From a virus: 58,827 bases of DNA. Position 1 is the stretch's first letter; each line of letters begins with the position of its first letter. The notes under the pieces were generated by a model. It made no database searches. It had not been told where the DNA came from and saw only the letters and a program-made list of their open reading frames with translations. Below are positions 29,755 to 39,189 of the stretch, piece after piece. Location of the stretch: positions 1 through 58,827 of the IMG/VR virus record IMGVR_UViG_3300021500_000001; one strand, 5' to 3'. The translations under genes were made by a program, and so were the position numbers.

Positions 29755-30468
29755 ATGGCTTTTAGATTTTCAACCAAAGTACGAAATGATATGTTGGGCT
29801 TGAAGGCTACATGCAATCAGCTTGTTACAGGGACAGATATTGCTATCGTTGATGGTGGCACAGGGAATGATACTATTACCCAAGTATCAAATGGTCTTGG
29901 CGGGTTTGAGGTCGGAGATAAGGTTACTATTCAGGGTTCTGCTGCCGATGATGGTTCTTATGAAATTCTGGCAGTTGCCGATGGGCAACTTGATATCCCC
30001 ACAGGAAGCATCACCGGTGAAGGGGCTGGTAGCCAGATAATTCTTGGTTCTGCCAGGGGCGGGGCTTTAATCGACCAGTTCCGTAACATGACTATGAAGA
30101 TTTTCACCGGTTCACAGCCAACTTCGGCAGACGATGCCGAGTCCGGGTCTGAACTTATTCAGATCACAGAAAGCAGTGGTGCCTTTACAGGTGGCTCTGC
30201 CACGAACGGTATCAACTTCGGGCAGGTAGCGGATGCCGAACTTCATGCTGCCTCCGGCGAAGTATGGTCCGGTGTGGCCACGGCCACCGGTACAGCCGGT
30301 TGGTTCAGAATTTATGATAATGCTGCTGCCGGTGGAGCAGATGACCAGGTTATTGACGGCGCTATTGCGACATCCGGTTCACAGATGAATATGGCAAATA
30401 CATCTATCACATCGGGAGGAACCACTACTATAGATGAGGTTAATATCCCGATGGCTGAAAGTGTGTAA
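29755..30468 (+). CDS. Tail/structural beta-rich protein, 237 aa
   Basis: Gly/Ala/Thr-rich strands (IAIVDGGTGNDTITQVSNG, GDKVTIQGSAADDGSYEIL) with GWFRIYDNAAAGGADDQVID resemble a common phage tail-associated beta protein. AAAGGAG precedes the ATG. The exact role is not known. Confidence 0.6.
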   Translation: MAFRFSTKVRNDMLGLKATCNQLVTGTDIAIVDGGTGNDTITQVSNGLGGFEVGDKVTIQGSAADDGSYEILAVADGQLDIPTGSITGEGAGSQIILGSARGGALIDQFRNMTMKIFTGSQPTSADDAESGSELIQITESSGAFTGGSATNGINFGQVADAELHAASGEVWSGVATATGTAGWFRIYDNAAAGGADDQVIDGAIATSGSQMNMANTSITSGGTTTIDEVNIPMAESV

Positions 30469-30480
30469 AGGGGGCATGAT

Positions 30481-31059
30481 ATGGCTGAACCGACGACAAG
30501 GTTTAGATTGATACCACAAAGTACAGCGGTGGCAGATATTGATACTGCTGCTGAGAGGCTGGCAGCGATATCGGGCCAAAGTGTCGTCTCGACAGGGGAG
30601 GGAAACGAAGCTGACTTTGGAACAGTGGATATTTCCGGGGGGGCTGCAAATTCTTCGGTCCTTACTCTTTTGTGGGACGTAACGGCTGACGGTGGGAATA
30701 CCTTAGCTGAGACTTTTAAGCTTTGGATGTCCAGTAACGGGTTTGACCAGGCGGGGAGTGTCTGTAAAGTGCAGCCGTTATCCGGCGGTGATAATGCAAC
30801 TCCATCGTCAACAGAGAATTATGTGGCTAATGCAACTACTGCAAGCTACACTTGGGCTACCATGGATGAATCAGAGCCAGGGGCAATTAATGTATGGCCC
30901 ACCGACGAAGGATCAAGCATGGTATTATCCACCACGTCTGATGATGTCGTCATGTGGGCTATGTATCTTGCTATTGCTGCAGGAGAAACTACCGGGACTT
31001 ACAAAGGGACGGATGCCGGGTACGAGCTCCAATATAGTTTTAAATTTTCCTATAGCTAA
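30481..31059 (+). CDS. Tail/structural beta-rich protein, 192 aa
   Basis: MAEPTTRFRLIPQSTAVADI, then AATGGN-like beta stretches and TFKLWMSSNGFDQAGS; ends in ELQYSFKFSYS. It follows a similar beta-rich gene and is likely part of the tail tip or baseplate-like structure. AGGGGGC lies before the ATG. No family is named. Confidence 0.6.
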   Translation: MAEPTTRFRLIPQSTAVADIDTAAERLAAISGQSVVSTGEGNEADFGTVDISGGAANSSVLTLLWDVTADGGNTLAETFKLWMSSNGFDQAGSVCKVQPLSGGDNATPSSTENYVANATTASYTWATMDESEPGAINVWPTDEGSSMVLSTTSDDVVMWAMYLAIAAGETTGTYKGTDAGYELQYSFKFSYS

Positions 31060-31080
31060 GCACAGCAAAGGAAACAGGGA

Positions 31081-31500
31081 ATGAAATATTTACACCTTGA
31101 TTCGGAATACCGGGATCGCTGGGTAGAGTTTCATCTAGCCAACGGCACGGTTGAAGATTCTCGTTCGAAGAACTGGCGACAGGTAGCATGGGATCAGGTT
31201 ATTCGTATAGTTTGCCACATGGTAGGCAAGGTCCATCAAGTTGATTGCAAAGGCCCTGGGTTCAGGGCCTTTTTAAATTTTCGCTGGGGAGGTAGGGAAG
31301 CTACCTTTGACAAACAAGGGAAATATGCAGGGCATAGAGAAATCAAGATATGGACCATTGGCTGGACTGATGGCCGATATTGTTTTTTGAAGGACATTGA
31401 TTTCTATACAGGGAGATACGTTAAAGGTTATATTGCTCCCCTTTCTCAGTTCATGGGTCATATTCATCCACTTGTCAGAGATAAGGTTTTAGGGTTGTAA
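31081..31500 (+). CDS. Hypothetical protein, 139 aa, with internal terminator
   Basis: MKYLHLDSEYRDRWVEFHLA and IKIWTIGWTDGRYCFLKDI; a mixed beta protein of unknown family. AAACAGGGA precedes the start. The codons for residues 57-65 contain a textbook intrinsic terminator (see separate entry), which could lower its own transcription and that of the downstream fibre genes. Confidence 0.55.
   Translation: MKYLHLDSEYRDRWVEFHLANGTVEDSRSKNWRQVAWDQVIRIVCHMVGKVHQVDCKGPGFRAFLNFRWGGREATFDKQGKYAGHREIKIWTIGWTDGRYCFLKDIDFYTGRYVKGYIAPLSQFMGHIHPLVRDKVLGL
31249..31275 (+). terminator. Terminator-like hairpin inside a coding region
   Basis: aaaggccctg and cagggcctttt with loop ggtt form a strong GC stem flanked by A and T runs. 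It lies well inside the gene, so it would act as an attenuator unless translation or antitermination prevents it. Confidence 0.6.
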
Positions 31501-31501
31501 T

Positions 31502-33526
31502 ATGGGCTGGTTGTCTGGATGGGATAAAAGAATAAAACTTACCATCGACTCTTCTAAAGTTGATACCGCAAATCTGACTAATTTTCCAGTTCTAATTCAT
31601 TTGTCTAGCACTTCAGGTATTACTTCTGCGGATGTTTCCTGTGTTTTTGATGAGTTAACTTCCGATGCAAACAGAAAAAAGATAGCTGTAACTACTTCTG
31701 ACGGGGAGACACAGTGTTATGTTGAGATAGAGAGATGGGATGATGCCAGTGAAAAAGCCTGGCTTTGGGTTAAGGTTCCTTCAGTAGCTTACAATTCAGA
31801 CACCGAATTATACCTTTATTATGATAAAGACCACGCCGATAATACTACCTACATAGGTGATACTGGCTCAACTCCTGCCCAAAACGTTTGGGATTCAAAT
31901 TTCATTCTTGTCCATCATATGAGCCAAGACCCGTCAGGTGGATCGGGTTGCATGAAGGATTCCACTTCAAATGAATTCAACGGCACTCCAGGATCAGCAC
32001 TTACATCTGGAAGATTGGTAGATGCGTTAATTGGTAAGGGCATTCAATTTGAAGATGGAACTCAAACAGATACTAATGACTATATAGATGTAAGTGATCT
32101 TGCCGCATTAGACAATTTATCCAATATAACTGTTGAGGTTAGTTACAAACAAGAATACCCAGCTAATTCATCCCCCGCCTACGAACAAACATTAGTAAGC
32201 AAACGATATGACGGATCAAATCATAGCTTTAGGGTCTATATAAGCGCAAGTAGCAACAAAATATTTTTTGCCTTAGCTACTGATGATACAGATACAGATA
32301 GTCCTGCGGGAACAAACGATGCTATTGTCGTAGACACTAATTACTGTTTTGCTGGAAGGTGGAAATCTTCTTATGATAAAATTGAATGCTTTTTAGATGG
32401 AATTAAACAATCATCAGAGATAGACAGAATTGGCGATACAGTTAGAAACAATACAGCAAAATTTGTAATTGGCGGGGAAGACTATGCAGGTACTATGATG
32501 CGTCCTGCTGATGGTATTATTGATGAAGTTAGGATATCAAATGCAGGGAGGGCTGATGAGTGGATTAAAGCAACAACTTATTCTAATAAGGATAACTTAG
32601 TAACATTTGGGTCAGAAGAAGCATTTTTAACCAATTTCTTTGACGGCAAAATTAGAATAAAAAACGTAGCAACCAATCTTCTTGATGGCAAAGCATTTAT
32701 TGATACTTTCGATATCGATCTTCTCGATGGCAAGGCTAGAATAAAAAATATAGATACCAACCTATTAGATGGGAAAGTAATAGTAAAAAGTGCAGCAACC
32801 AATCTTCTTGATGGCAAAACAGGTATTAAGCATTTAACCACCAACCTTTTAGATGGTAAGACATATATTACATATACAGGACAGATAAATGGTTACTGCC
32901 CAACCCCGACCTGCGAGATGTCGGCTGTTTTCAGATATGCTCGCATTGATGCTTCTCCACCGGTTCCTACTGCAAGTTTTAGAATCGGTAGGATAATAGA
33001 AGGCGATTGTCCAGTCCCCGAATTTACATGTATAGCTTACAGCGGCAGAAATCCTTCAATTATAGCCAACGCTCCGTGCCCGACCTGCTCAATGCGGATC
33101 GGTCTTAGTTTTAGCGGAGACGTTCCTGTTCCAACCTGTGATATAGTAGCTGATACTCACCATCTTGCCACTATATATGGTTGGGCACCAACTCCCCTGT
33201 TTACCTGTATAGGTGACACAGAGAATATCACAGTTATATCCGGTACAGTTCCAACCCCTACAGGATTATTTGAAGCTACTGTTGGCAACGTAGCCTCTAT
33301 CCTCGGGAGAGTGCCTTGCCCATATTGTACCATGGTGGCTTTGACAGGACAGGTTGTCACTTTGTCCGGTAGAGTGCCGGTACCTGGTTCCCTTGTTCGT
33401 TTTTATGCGTCGCTGGCAAACGATACCATAATACTTACAGGCACGGTTCCGACTCCTACTATGACATCAAGCGTTGATTGCTTCACAAGTTCGATATTGA
33501 GGCATGTGAGGGGGAAAATACGATAA
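31502..33526 (+). CDS. DUF2341 and LamG-like repeat protein, tail fibre or receptor-binding
   Basis: 674 aa. Residues 1-130 (WLSGWDKRIKLTIDSSKV ... LWVKVPSV ... LYLYYDKDHAD) match DUF2341. A concanavalin/LamG-like part follows to about 375 (HHMSQDPSGGSGCMKDST ... WIKATTYSNKDNLVTFGSE). Then come about six repeats of NLLDGK (14-residue step), and then about ten G-x-x-P-x-P-T units with Cys. The PxPT array runs on into the next gene. The stalk of repeats with a lectin-like head fits a receptor-binding fibre. The start overlaps neighbour ends closely. Confidence 0.75.
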   Translation: MGWLSGWDKRIKLTIDSSKVDTANLTNFPVLIHLSSTSGITSADVSCVFDELTSDANRKKIAVTTSDGETQCYVEIERWDDASEKAWLWVKVPSVAYNSDTELYLYYDKDHADNTTYIGDTGSTPAQNVWDSNFILVHHMSQDPSGGSGCMKDSTSNEFNGTPGSALTSGRLVDALIGKGIQFEDGTQTDTNDYIDVSDLAALDNLSNITVEVSYKQEYPANSSPAYEQTLVSKRYDGSNHSFRVYISASSNKIFFALATDDTDTDSPAGTNDAIVVDTNYCFAGRWKSSYDKIECFLDGIKQSSEIDRIGDTVRNNTAKFVIGGEDYAGTMMRPADGIIDEVRISNAGRADEWIKATTYSNKDNLVTFGSEEAFLTNFFDGKIRIKNVATNLLDGKAFIDTFDIDLLDGKARIKNIDTNLLDGKVIVKSAATNLLDGKTGIKHLTTNLLDGKTYITYTGQINGYCPTPTCEMSAVFRYARIDASPPVPTASFRIGRIIEGDCPVPEFTCIAYSGRNPSIIANAPCPTCSMRIGLSFSGDVPVPTCDIVADTHHLATIYGWAPTPLFTCIGDTENITVISGTVPTPTGLFEATVGNVASILGRVPCPYCTMVALTGQVVTLSGRVPVPGSLVRFYASLANDTIILTGTVPTPTMTSSVDCFTSSILRHVRGKIR

Positions 33527-34059
33527 TGGCTGATATAAACGGATACGCTCCTACCCCAACAGCAGATATTACGGCCTCTTTCGTGCCATATAGCTCTTGT
33601 ATGTTTGTCCTGGATCATACTTTACAGGCAGGGGCTACAACTCAGTACATTAATTACGATTTCAATTCTATGGTGAAATTCGGGGATATTTACCTTGGAG
33701 CGTCTGCCGATGGTATATATGAGCTTGGCGGCGACACAGACGATGGTGATGCTATAGGAGCCTATTTTGAACCGGTAGTAACGGATTTTGGAATCAATAA
33801 TCCTAAAAAGGTACGGTTCATATTTTTAGGATATGAGGCTGATGGAGACCTTATAGTAACTCTCGGGGATAACCGTTCGTGGGTATCCAGGACTGTAGAC
33901 TCGGTAAGGACCGATCAACAATGGAGAAGGATAACGGGAACCAGGGAGATAAGGGGAAGATACCTTACCTTTCAGATATCTAATGTAGATGGCTGTGACT
34001 TTGGCATTGACTCTATTGATGTTGCTCTGGTTATAATGCCGAGAGGTTTTAAGGTATGA
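33526..34059 (+). CDS. Tail protein continuing the PxPT array, 177 aa
   Basis: It begins MADINGYAPTPTADITASF, one more unit of the repeat that ends the previous protein. The rest is beta-rich (FGDIYLGASADGIYELGG ... DGDLIVTLGDNRSWVSR). TAATG couples it to the previous gene, so ATG 33526 is chosen over an upstream ATG inside that gene. Probably assembles with its neighbour. No family is named. Confidence 0.7.
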   Translation: MADINGYAPTPTADITASFVPYSSCMFVLDHTLQAGATTQYINYDFNSMVKFGDIYLGASADGIYELGGDTDDGDAIGAYFEPVVTDFGINNPKKVRFIFLGYEADGDLIVTLGDNRSWVSRTVDSVRTDQQWRRITGTREIRGRYLTFQISNVDGCDFGIDSIDVALVIMPRGFKV

Positions 34060-36359
34060 TAACCTTACCTTGCAAAATAACTCTCTTGGGCGATAAGGAA
34101 AGAGCCAGAGATTTTATAGGCGCTGCTCAGAGCCAGATGAGAATACTTGAAAATCAGATGAGTTTTCAAAATTTAAAGCAGGGCGCAAGAAGAGTGAGGC
34201 TTAATCCGAGGGTGACAATTAGTGCCTTGGCTTGCTTTAGTCTCAGAGAAGTTATCATTGAGTGCATTCCTCGCAAGGTTAAAAAAGCAGAAAAAAGGAA
34301 ATTGAAGTTAATTCCGAGGTTCTTCGCTTATATTGTTAAGGTTGATCCGATTACGGAAGTACAGACCAGGGAATATAAGTGGATATATTTTAATAATAAA
34401 GAAGACTCGGTTGATTTAAATGAGTTAGAGAGACACTGGTCAAGGTTTGATTTAAACGATACCTACGAATTTCTTATAAGGAAAACGACAAATTCACATC
34501 TTGAAATGATGAGAAATACTCCTATTGGAGTCCCGGAAACATCTATATATAAACATCCCCATAAACATACCAAAGCATTTATGATGGATGGGAGGACTAC
34601 GGAAGAAAGGGAAGCCGATAAAGACGAAGAGGGCAATATTATAGAAAGACCTGAGCGTTGGGTAGCGGCTGCACACATGCTTACCAAGAATAGAAATATA
34701 ATGTTTATGCCACTTCATGCGTATGTTGCAGAGGATGGTACTCAGCATCCTACAGTACCCGGTGATTATTTTTGTGATATACTTGATACAAGTAAATGGC
34801 CTATGTACCCATTACCTTTTCCAGACTCATTATGGGCGGAACATAATAATATATTATCAACCGGATTAAAATTTCCCGTTCCTCCAAGACATTTTTACGC
34901 CGATGTCGAAAAAGGAATTATGGCCTGGTATAGTACAAATATAGATTGTTGCTGTGATATGTTAGACTTTATAGGTGGCATAGTTTATGATATAAGAAAT
35001 GAAGCCTTCTACGATTTTCTGGTATATCCTGATGAAGCTAATGGAAAAGGTTATGAAACTTGTTGGGCGCTTTATTATGGACATTCAGAACTACCTCAGA
35101 ATTTAATGTCTGACATACAAAGTCTAGATCAGGATAAAGTAGTAATTGCAATGAGTTGGAATAAAAGACCAATTCAATATACTTATGATTTAAAAAATGA
35201 TACAATAGCAACAGCAGAAATAACATCATGTACCAGAGTTAGATGGACTAAAGAGGATACAGGATTTGAACATGAACTATTGACGGAATGGACTCAATTT
35301 TATGAAGATCCTCCAGCGGTATATCAGGAAGATTCTGTTCCATCAATATATATTGATGATGACTATGCTCCATGTGGAGAATCTGGTTTTTTAGATGGTA
35401 GTGAATATAAATATGATGGTGGGGATATTACTGGATTTGTTGACCTATCTCATAGACACTCAGACCAAAGTTGGGATCTTTTAGGTACTGAAGTTAAGTT
35501 ATTAGTTGATGTAAGAAGTCAAAGTGTTAGCGAATATTGTTATAATTATGTAGCTTTCTGTGAAATTACCGGACCATTATACGATCATGGAATTGTTCAC
35601 AGAACATATTCAAAATGGAGAAGTGTCCAAGAGCAACTTTTCCAACAAGAAAGTGATGATTACAGAGGATGCTGGGTTTGTAATAATGCTCTTGATTTTA
35701 GATATAGGAAACATCGGCAGTATATTGACGGAGAGGCATGGACACATGCTTATCATTCTACGACATTAGGTTGGCGTCCAGGATATTTTCCTCAATGTAG
35801 TGGTTGCTCTTGTGATTCTACTCCAACCGAAGATGACTTTAATAGCAGATGTACTTGGGATAAGAATTTTCCGCCTTCATATATAGATGCGTCAGGATTT
35901 TCCTTCCCTTGTTTTTATACTATGGATGGAGATGAAATGAGGGGCGATGATTGGATAGCTATAGATTCTGATACAATTAGCTGTAAAAGTGATCGTTGGG
36001 AGTGGTTAAGAGAGTCGAACAAGGACGATTATCATTATTATGATAAAGATATTTTTAATATAGATGGGGAAATAGAGTTTTCTTACGACGATGTAGATCA
36101 TGTATATTATCTTGATGATAGAGCTACTGAGGACAATCAAGGACTTATTGCTGCAGGGAAAGGTGACTCAATCACAGAGCTTTATATTAATGATTGTACG
36201 GGAGTGACAGAATACAAGCCGGATTATTGGAAGATATACTGGAAAATACAGTGGGATGAAGAAGATACGGAAGATATGGAATATCTGGATATAACCGAGA
36301 AATTGTTAGAAGCTTTAGGTTGCGAGAACCACGAATTGATTGACCTTGGGCTTATATAG
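34056..36359 (+). CDS. Unrecognised 767-aa virion protein, Cys- and aromatic-rich
   Basis: The first 170 residues are basic and ordinary (RRVRLNPRVTISALACFSLR). The remaining 600 are acidic and rich in Tyr, Trp, Asp and Cys (TNIDCCCDMLDFIGG, CWVCNNALDF, QCSGCSCDSTPT). This part is A/T-rich at codon level and looks unlike its neighbours. There is no obvious repeat. It overlaps the previous gene by ATGA. Position among fibre genes suggests a receptor-binding or tip protein. Function unknown. Confidence 0.6.
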   Translation: MITLPCKITLLGDKERARDFIGAAQSQMRILENQMSFQNLKQGARRVRLNPRVTISALACFSLREVIIECIPRKVKKAEKRKLKLIPRFFAYIVKVDPITEVQTREYKWIYFNNKEDSVDLNELERHWSRFDLNDTYEFLIRKTTNSHLEMMRNTPIGVPETSIYKHPHKHTKAFMMDGRTTEEREADKDEEGNIIERPERWVAAAHMLTKNRNIMFMPLHAYVAEDGTQHPTVPGDYFCDILDTSKWPMYPLPFPDSLWAEHNNILSTGLKFPVPPRHFYADVEKGIMAWYSTNIDCCCDMLDFIGGIVYDIRNEAFYDFLVYPDEANGKGYETCWALYYGHSELPQNLMSDIQSLDQDKVVIAMSWNKRPIQYTYDLKNDTIATAEITSCTRVRWTKEDTGFEHELLTEWTQFYEDPPAVYQEDSVPSIYIDDDYAPCGESGFLDGSEYKYDGGDITGFVDLSHRHSDQSWDLLGTEVKLLVDVRSQSVSEYCYNYVAFCEITGPLYDHGIVHRTYSKWRSVQEQLFQQESDDYRGCWVCNNALDFRYRKHRQYIDGEAWTHAYHSTTLGWRPGYFPQCSGCSCDSTPTEDDFNSRCTWDKNFPPSYIDASGFSFPCFYTMDGDEMRGDDWIAIDSDTISCKSDRWEWLRESNKDDYHYYDKDIFNIDGEIEFSYDDVDHVYYLDDRATEDNQGLIAAGKGDSITELYINDCTGVTEYKPDYWKIYWKIQWDEEDTEDMEYLDITEKLLEALGCENHELIDLGLI

Positions 36360-36450
36360 GGAGAATGCCAGGAGTAGCAATGGGTTAGGCGATCCCTTAT
36401 TGATATATCTTTACGAAAGACCCAATATGATAGAAAAGAGGTAAAACAAT

Positions 36451-38394
36451 ATGAGCACATGGGTGCCAGTACCGGAATGGGCAGAGGGCAGGGTTGGGGA
36501 TATTTCTATCCCGGGGAAAGTAGAAGATCGTTTCGATAAATGCCAAAGATTTGCAGAAGATCAGCTTGATACAGCACATGGTTTTATGCAAAATATGGAA
36601 AGCTATCTCAGGGAACTTGAAGAAGATGGAACCGATTTTGATGTTGAAAGATACCATCCTTATCCTCCCAACATAGAACCTATTGATTATAATGAAAGAC
36701 CTGTTCCTGAAGACTATCCATTAGAAGATATACCGGAGAACAGTATTGCACAGCCGGTATGGAGAGAAATTGAACATATAGAAGAGCCTGATTTTGACAA
36801 TTTTACTGAAACCGCTCCAGATACAAAAATAGAGTGGCCTGAACATGATGTTATTGCAAAGCCAACCGGTCCGGCAGCATTAGAATCTATCGAATATCCT
36901 GCTAAGCCGGATAACGAATTGCCGGCGGAACCTAATATTCCGGACATTACTTTTCCGACAGCCCCCGTTATTACAGTATCGGAATTTGAGGGAGAAGTGC
37001 CTACTGAAATATGGGATATGCCGGAAAATTTCTCATATACCGAAGCAGATTATGGTTCTGATATATGGGCTGATTTGCTTGCCAAGGTATTAAATGATAT
37101 CCGCAATGGCGGAACCGGTCTTGGTGCTACAATCGAAGAAGAACTTTATGATAGAGCTTTAGCACGACAAGAAACCGAGAACGAGCGTTTATACCAAGAA
37201 GTAGAAAATTATTTTGAGGCGAGAGGTTTCACCCTTCCTGTTGGCGCAATGGCCGGTCGCCTGGCTGAAGTTGCGAGAGAAGTGTCGAGGAACAATACCG
37301 AGATTAACTCAAAAATAATGATCGACCAGGCCCAGCTTGCCCAGGCCAATACACATTTTATAATTGAGCAAGGGATTCGGCTCGAAGGAATGCTTAGAGA
37401 TTTTTTCAATGCCCAGGCAAACAGAGCATTTGAAGCATCCAGAACTATTGCTCAAATAGGTATTGAACTATTTAATGCCAATGTAAATAAATTCAATGCA
37501 AAGGTCGGGGCATATCAGGCACAGGCTGCGGTTTATGAATCTAAGATCAAGGCTGCCCTGACACAGGCCGAAATATATAAAGCACAGATTAGCGCATGTG
37601 AAGTAAAATCCAAAGTAAACAAGAATACCATAGATATGTATAATGGAAAAGTTGAGGCGTTCAATATTATTGCCAAACTATATACTGCAGAAATGGAGGC
37701 AGTAAAAACTAAGGCTGAAGTGGAAAATTTAAAACTCGAAAGGTTTAACTTAGATATCCAGAATTATATTGCTCAGATTAATGCAGACAAAGCTATCTTT
37801 GATGCTACTGCTGCTGAGATGAATGGAAAACAAATAGAGATGCAGGTATATTCTGAAAAAGTAAAGGCATATTCCCAAAAAATAGAAGCTCAGAAAGTCA
37901 AACATGCTGCTCTTATTCAAAATGCAGAATTGAGCTTAAAAGCAAATCAATGGGATATAGAAGAGTATAAAGCCGAACTTGCGGGCTACGAAATGGAATT
38001 GAAGGGAACCTCAGAACGAAATAGCAAAATTTTGAATAAGCTTGAACAAGATACAGCAAAATATATCGCTGAGTTGGATTCTCAAAAAATGTATTTAGAC
38101 AAACAATCAAGACAGTGGGCGCTCGAAGTCGATAATGCACATTATCAACTAGATAGAGCGATAGCGCAGGTTAACGCATCGATTGAAGGATTCAAGGCTC
38201 TTAAATCGCTTCAGGGTGCAGGTGTTGAAGGGCTTATGAATGTAGGTGCCCAGCTAGCCGCAGCATCCATGAATGCTATTAATGCCAACGCTTCAATGGG
38301 GACTACGCAAACAGGCCAGGAAAGCGAGAGTTGGAATCATCACGAATCTATGACTGAAAGTCATCCATACGAAGAGCAAGCGCCACCTAGCTAA
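36451..38394 (+). CDS. Long coiled-coil virion protein
   Basis: 647 aa. N-terminal third is Pro/Glu-rich (IDYNERPVPEDYPLEDIPEN), then a very long helical/coiled-coil region (FNANVNKFNAKVGAYQAQAA, KVKAYSQKIEAQKVKHAALI) with near-repeating Ala/Lys/Gln units. The C-terminus (GQESESWNHHESMTESHPYE) is polar. Such proteins are common in podovirus-like genomes before the internal virion genes and may be tail needle or ejection proteins. GAGGTAAAACA precedes the ATG. Confidence 0.65.
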   Translation: MSTWVPVPEWAEGRVGDISIPGKVEDRFDKCQRFAEDQLDTAHGFMQNMESYLRELEEDGTDFDVERYHPYPPNIEPIDYNERPVPEDYPLEDIPENSIAQPVWREIEHIEEPDFDNFTETAPDTKIEWPEHDVIAKPTGPAALESIEYPAKPDNELPAEPNIPDITFPTAPVITVSEFEGEVPTEIWDMPENFSYTEADYGSDIWADLLAKVLNDIRNGGTGLGATIEEELYDRALARQETENERLYQEVENYFEARGFTLPVGAMAGRLAEVAREVSRNNTEINSKIMIDQAQLAQANTHFIIEQGIRLEGMLRDFFNAQANRAFEASRTIAQIGIELFNANVNKFNAKVGAYQAQAAVYESKIKAALTQAEIYKAQISACEVKSKVNKNTIDMYNGKVEAFNIIAKLYTAEMEAVKTKAEVENLKLERFNLDIQNYIAQINADKAIFDATAAEMNGKQIEMQVYSEKVKAYSQKIEAQKVKHAALIQNAELSLKANQWDIEEYKAELAGYEMELKGTSERNSKILNKLEQDTAKYIAELDSQKMYLDKQSRQWALEVDNAHYQLDRAIAQVNASIEGFKALKSLQGAGVEGLMNVGAQLAAASMNAINANASMGTTQTGQESESWNHHESMTESHPYEEQAPPS

Positions 38395-38408
38395 TAGGAG
38401 AAAATATC

Positions 38409-39161
38409 ATGACATTAACAGAAAAACGAAAAAGACTGGATTCACGAGTACCATTTTATACAAATATACCGGGTGCCAAACCTCTTCCCTCTGGCTCACG
38501 TACTGCAAGGTTTTCTAATGTAGGTACATTTAATGCGCCTGCACAGTCAGGGAATAATATAGGACGGACAAACACATATACCCCTTTACCGTTGCCTGAA
38601 GCTGCCAGGAGAGGGAGGCTTACAGGCTTGACGGGAGAGCAATACAACGCTTTACGGGGAAGTGCAGAGACCAAGAGAAGAAGAGCTGCTGAAGAGGCAA
38701 GATTAACTAATATCGGACAACTAGCTCGCCAAAGATTGATAGGCGAGCAGCAAAGGGAAGCTGCCACAGCCAAGGCAATCAGAGAGGCAAATGCCGCAAG
38801 CATGGAATACGGTCGTAAATTAACTCTCGGTGAACTAAAGCATTCTCGTGACATAGAACTAGCTAAAACCAGAAATGAAGATAAGTTTGAGTCTTTATTC
38901 TCTGAACCAGGCAAAACGGCCAGTGGGGAGATTGGAGAAAATCAAAAAGATTATACTTTTGCACAATTTGCGGAAGCATCTCCAGAAAAACAAAGAAAAT
39001 ATATGGCATATATGAAAAAGTTTGACCCTGAAAGATATCTTGATTTTGCCAGACAATATAAATTGCTCTATGCCCCGGAAAAGAAAACCCCTTCCACTGT
39101 TCAAGATAACATGAGTCGACCAATATATCAGTCAGATAGTAGCATTTACAGGAATTATTAA
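38409..39161 (+). CDS. Helical hypothetical virion protein, 250 aa
   Basis: MTLTEKRKRLDSRVPFYTNI with a Pro/Gly-rich linker then Arg/Ala/Glu-rich helices (AETKRRRAAEEARLTNIGQL). It precedes the 1051-aa protein and likely belongs to the same ejected or internal set. AGGAGAAAA precedes the start. Confidence 0.55.
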   Translation: MTLTEKRKRLDSRVPFYTNIPGAKPLPSGSRTARFSNVGTFNAPAQSGNNIGRTNTYTPLPLPEAARRGRLTGLTGEQYNALRGSAETKRRRAAEEARLTNIGQLARQRLIGEQQREAATAKAIREANAASMEYGRKLTLGELKHSRDIELAKTRNEDKFESLFSEPGKTASGEIGENQKDYTFAQFAEASPEKQRKYMAYMKKFDPERYLDFARQYKLLYAPEKKTPSTVQDNMSRPIYQSDSSIYRNY

Positions 39162-39189
39162 GTATAATAGTCAATGCTGAGGAGAAAAT

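Noticed and set aside
36360-36450. Tiny frame MPGVAMG resembling the start of a PAAR spike protein, with GDPLL in another frame
   Set aside because: Only seven codons before a stop. The resemblance is too short to separate from chance.
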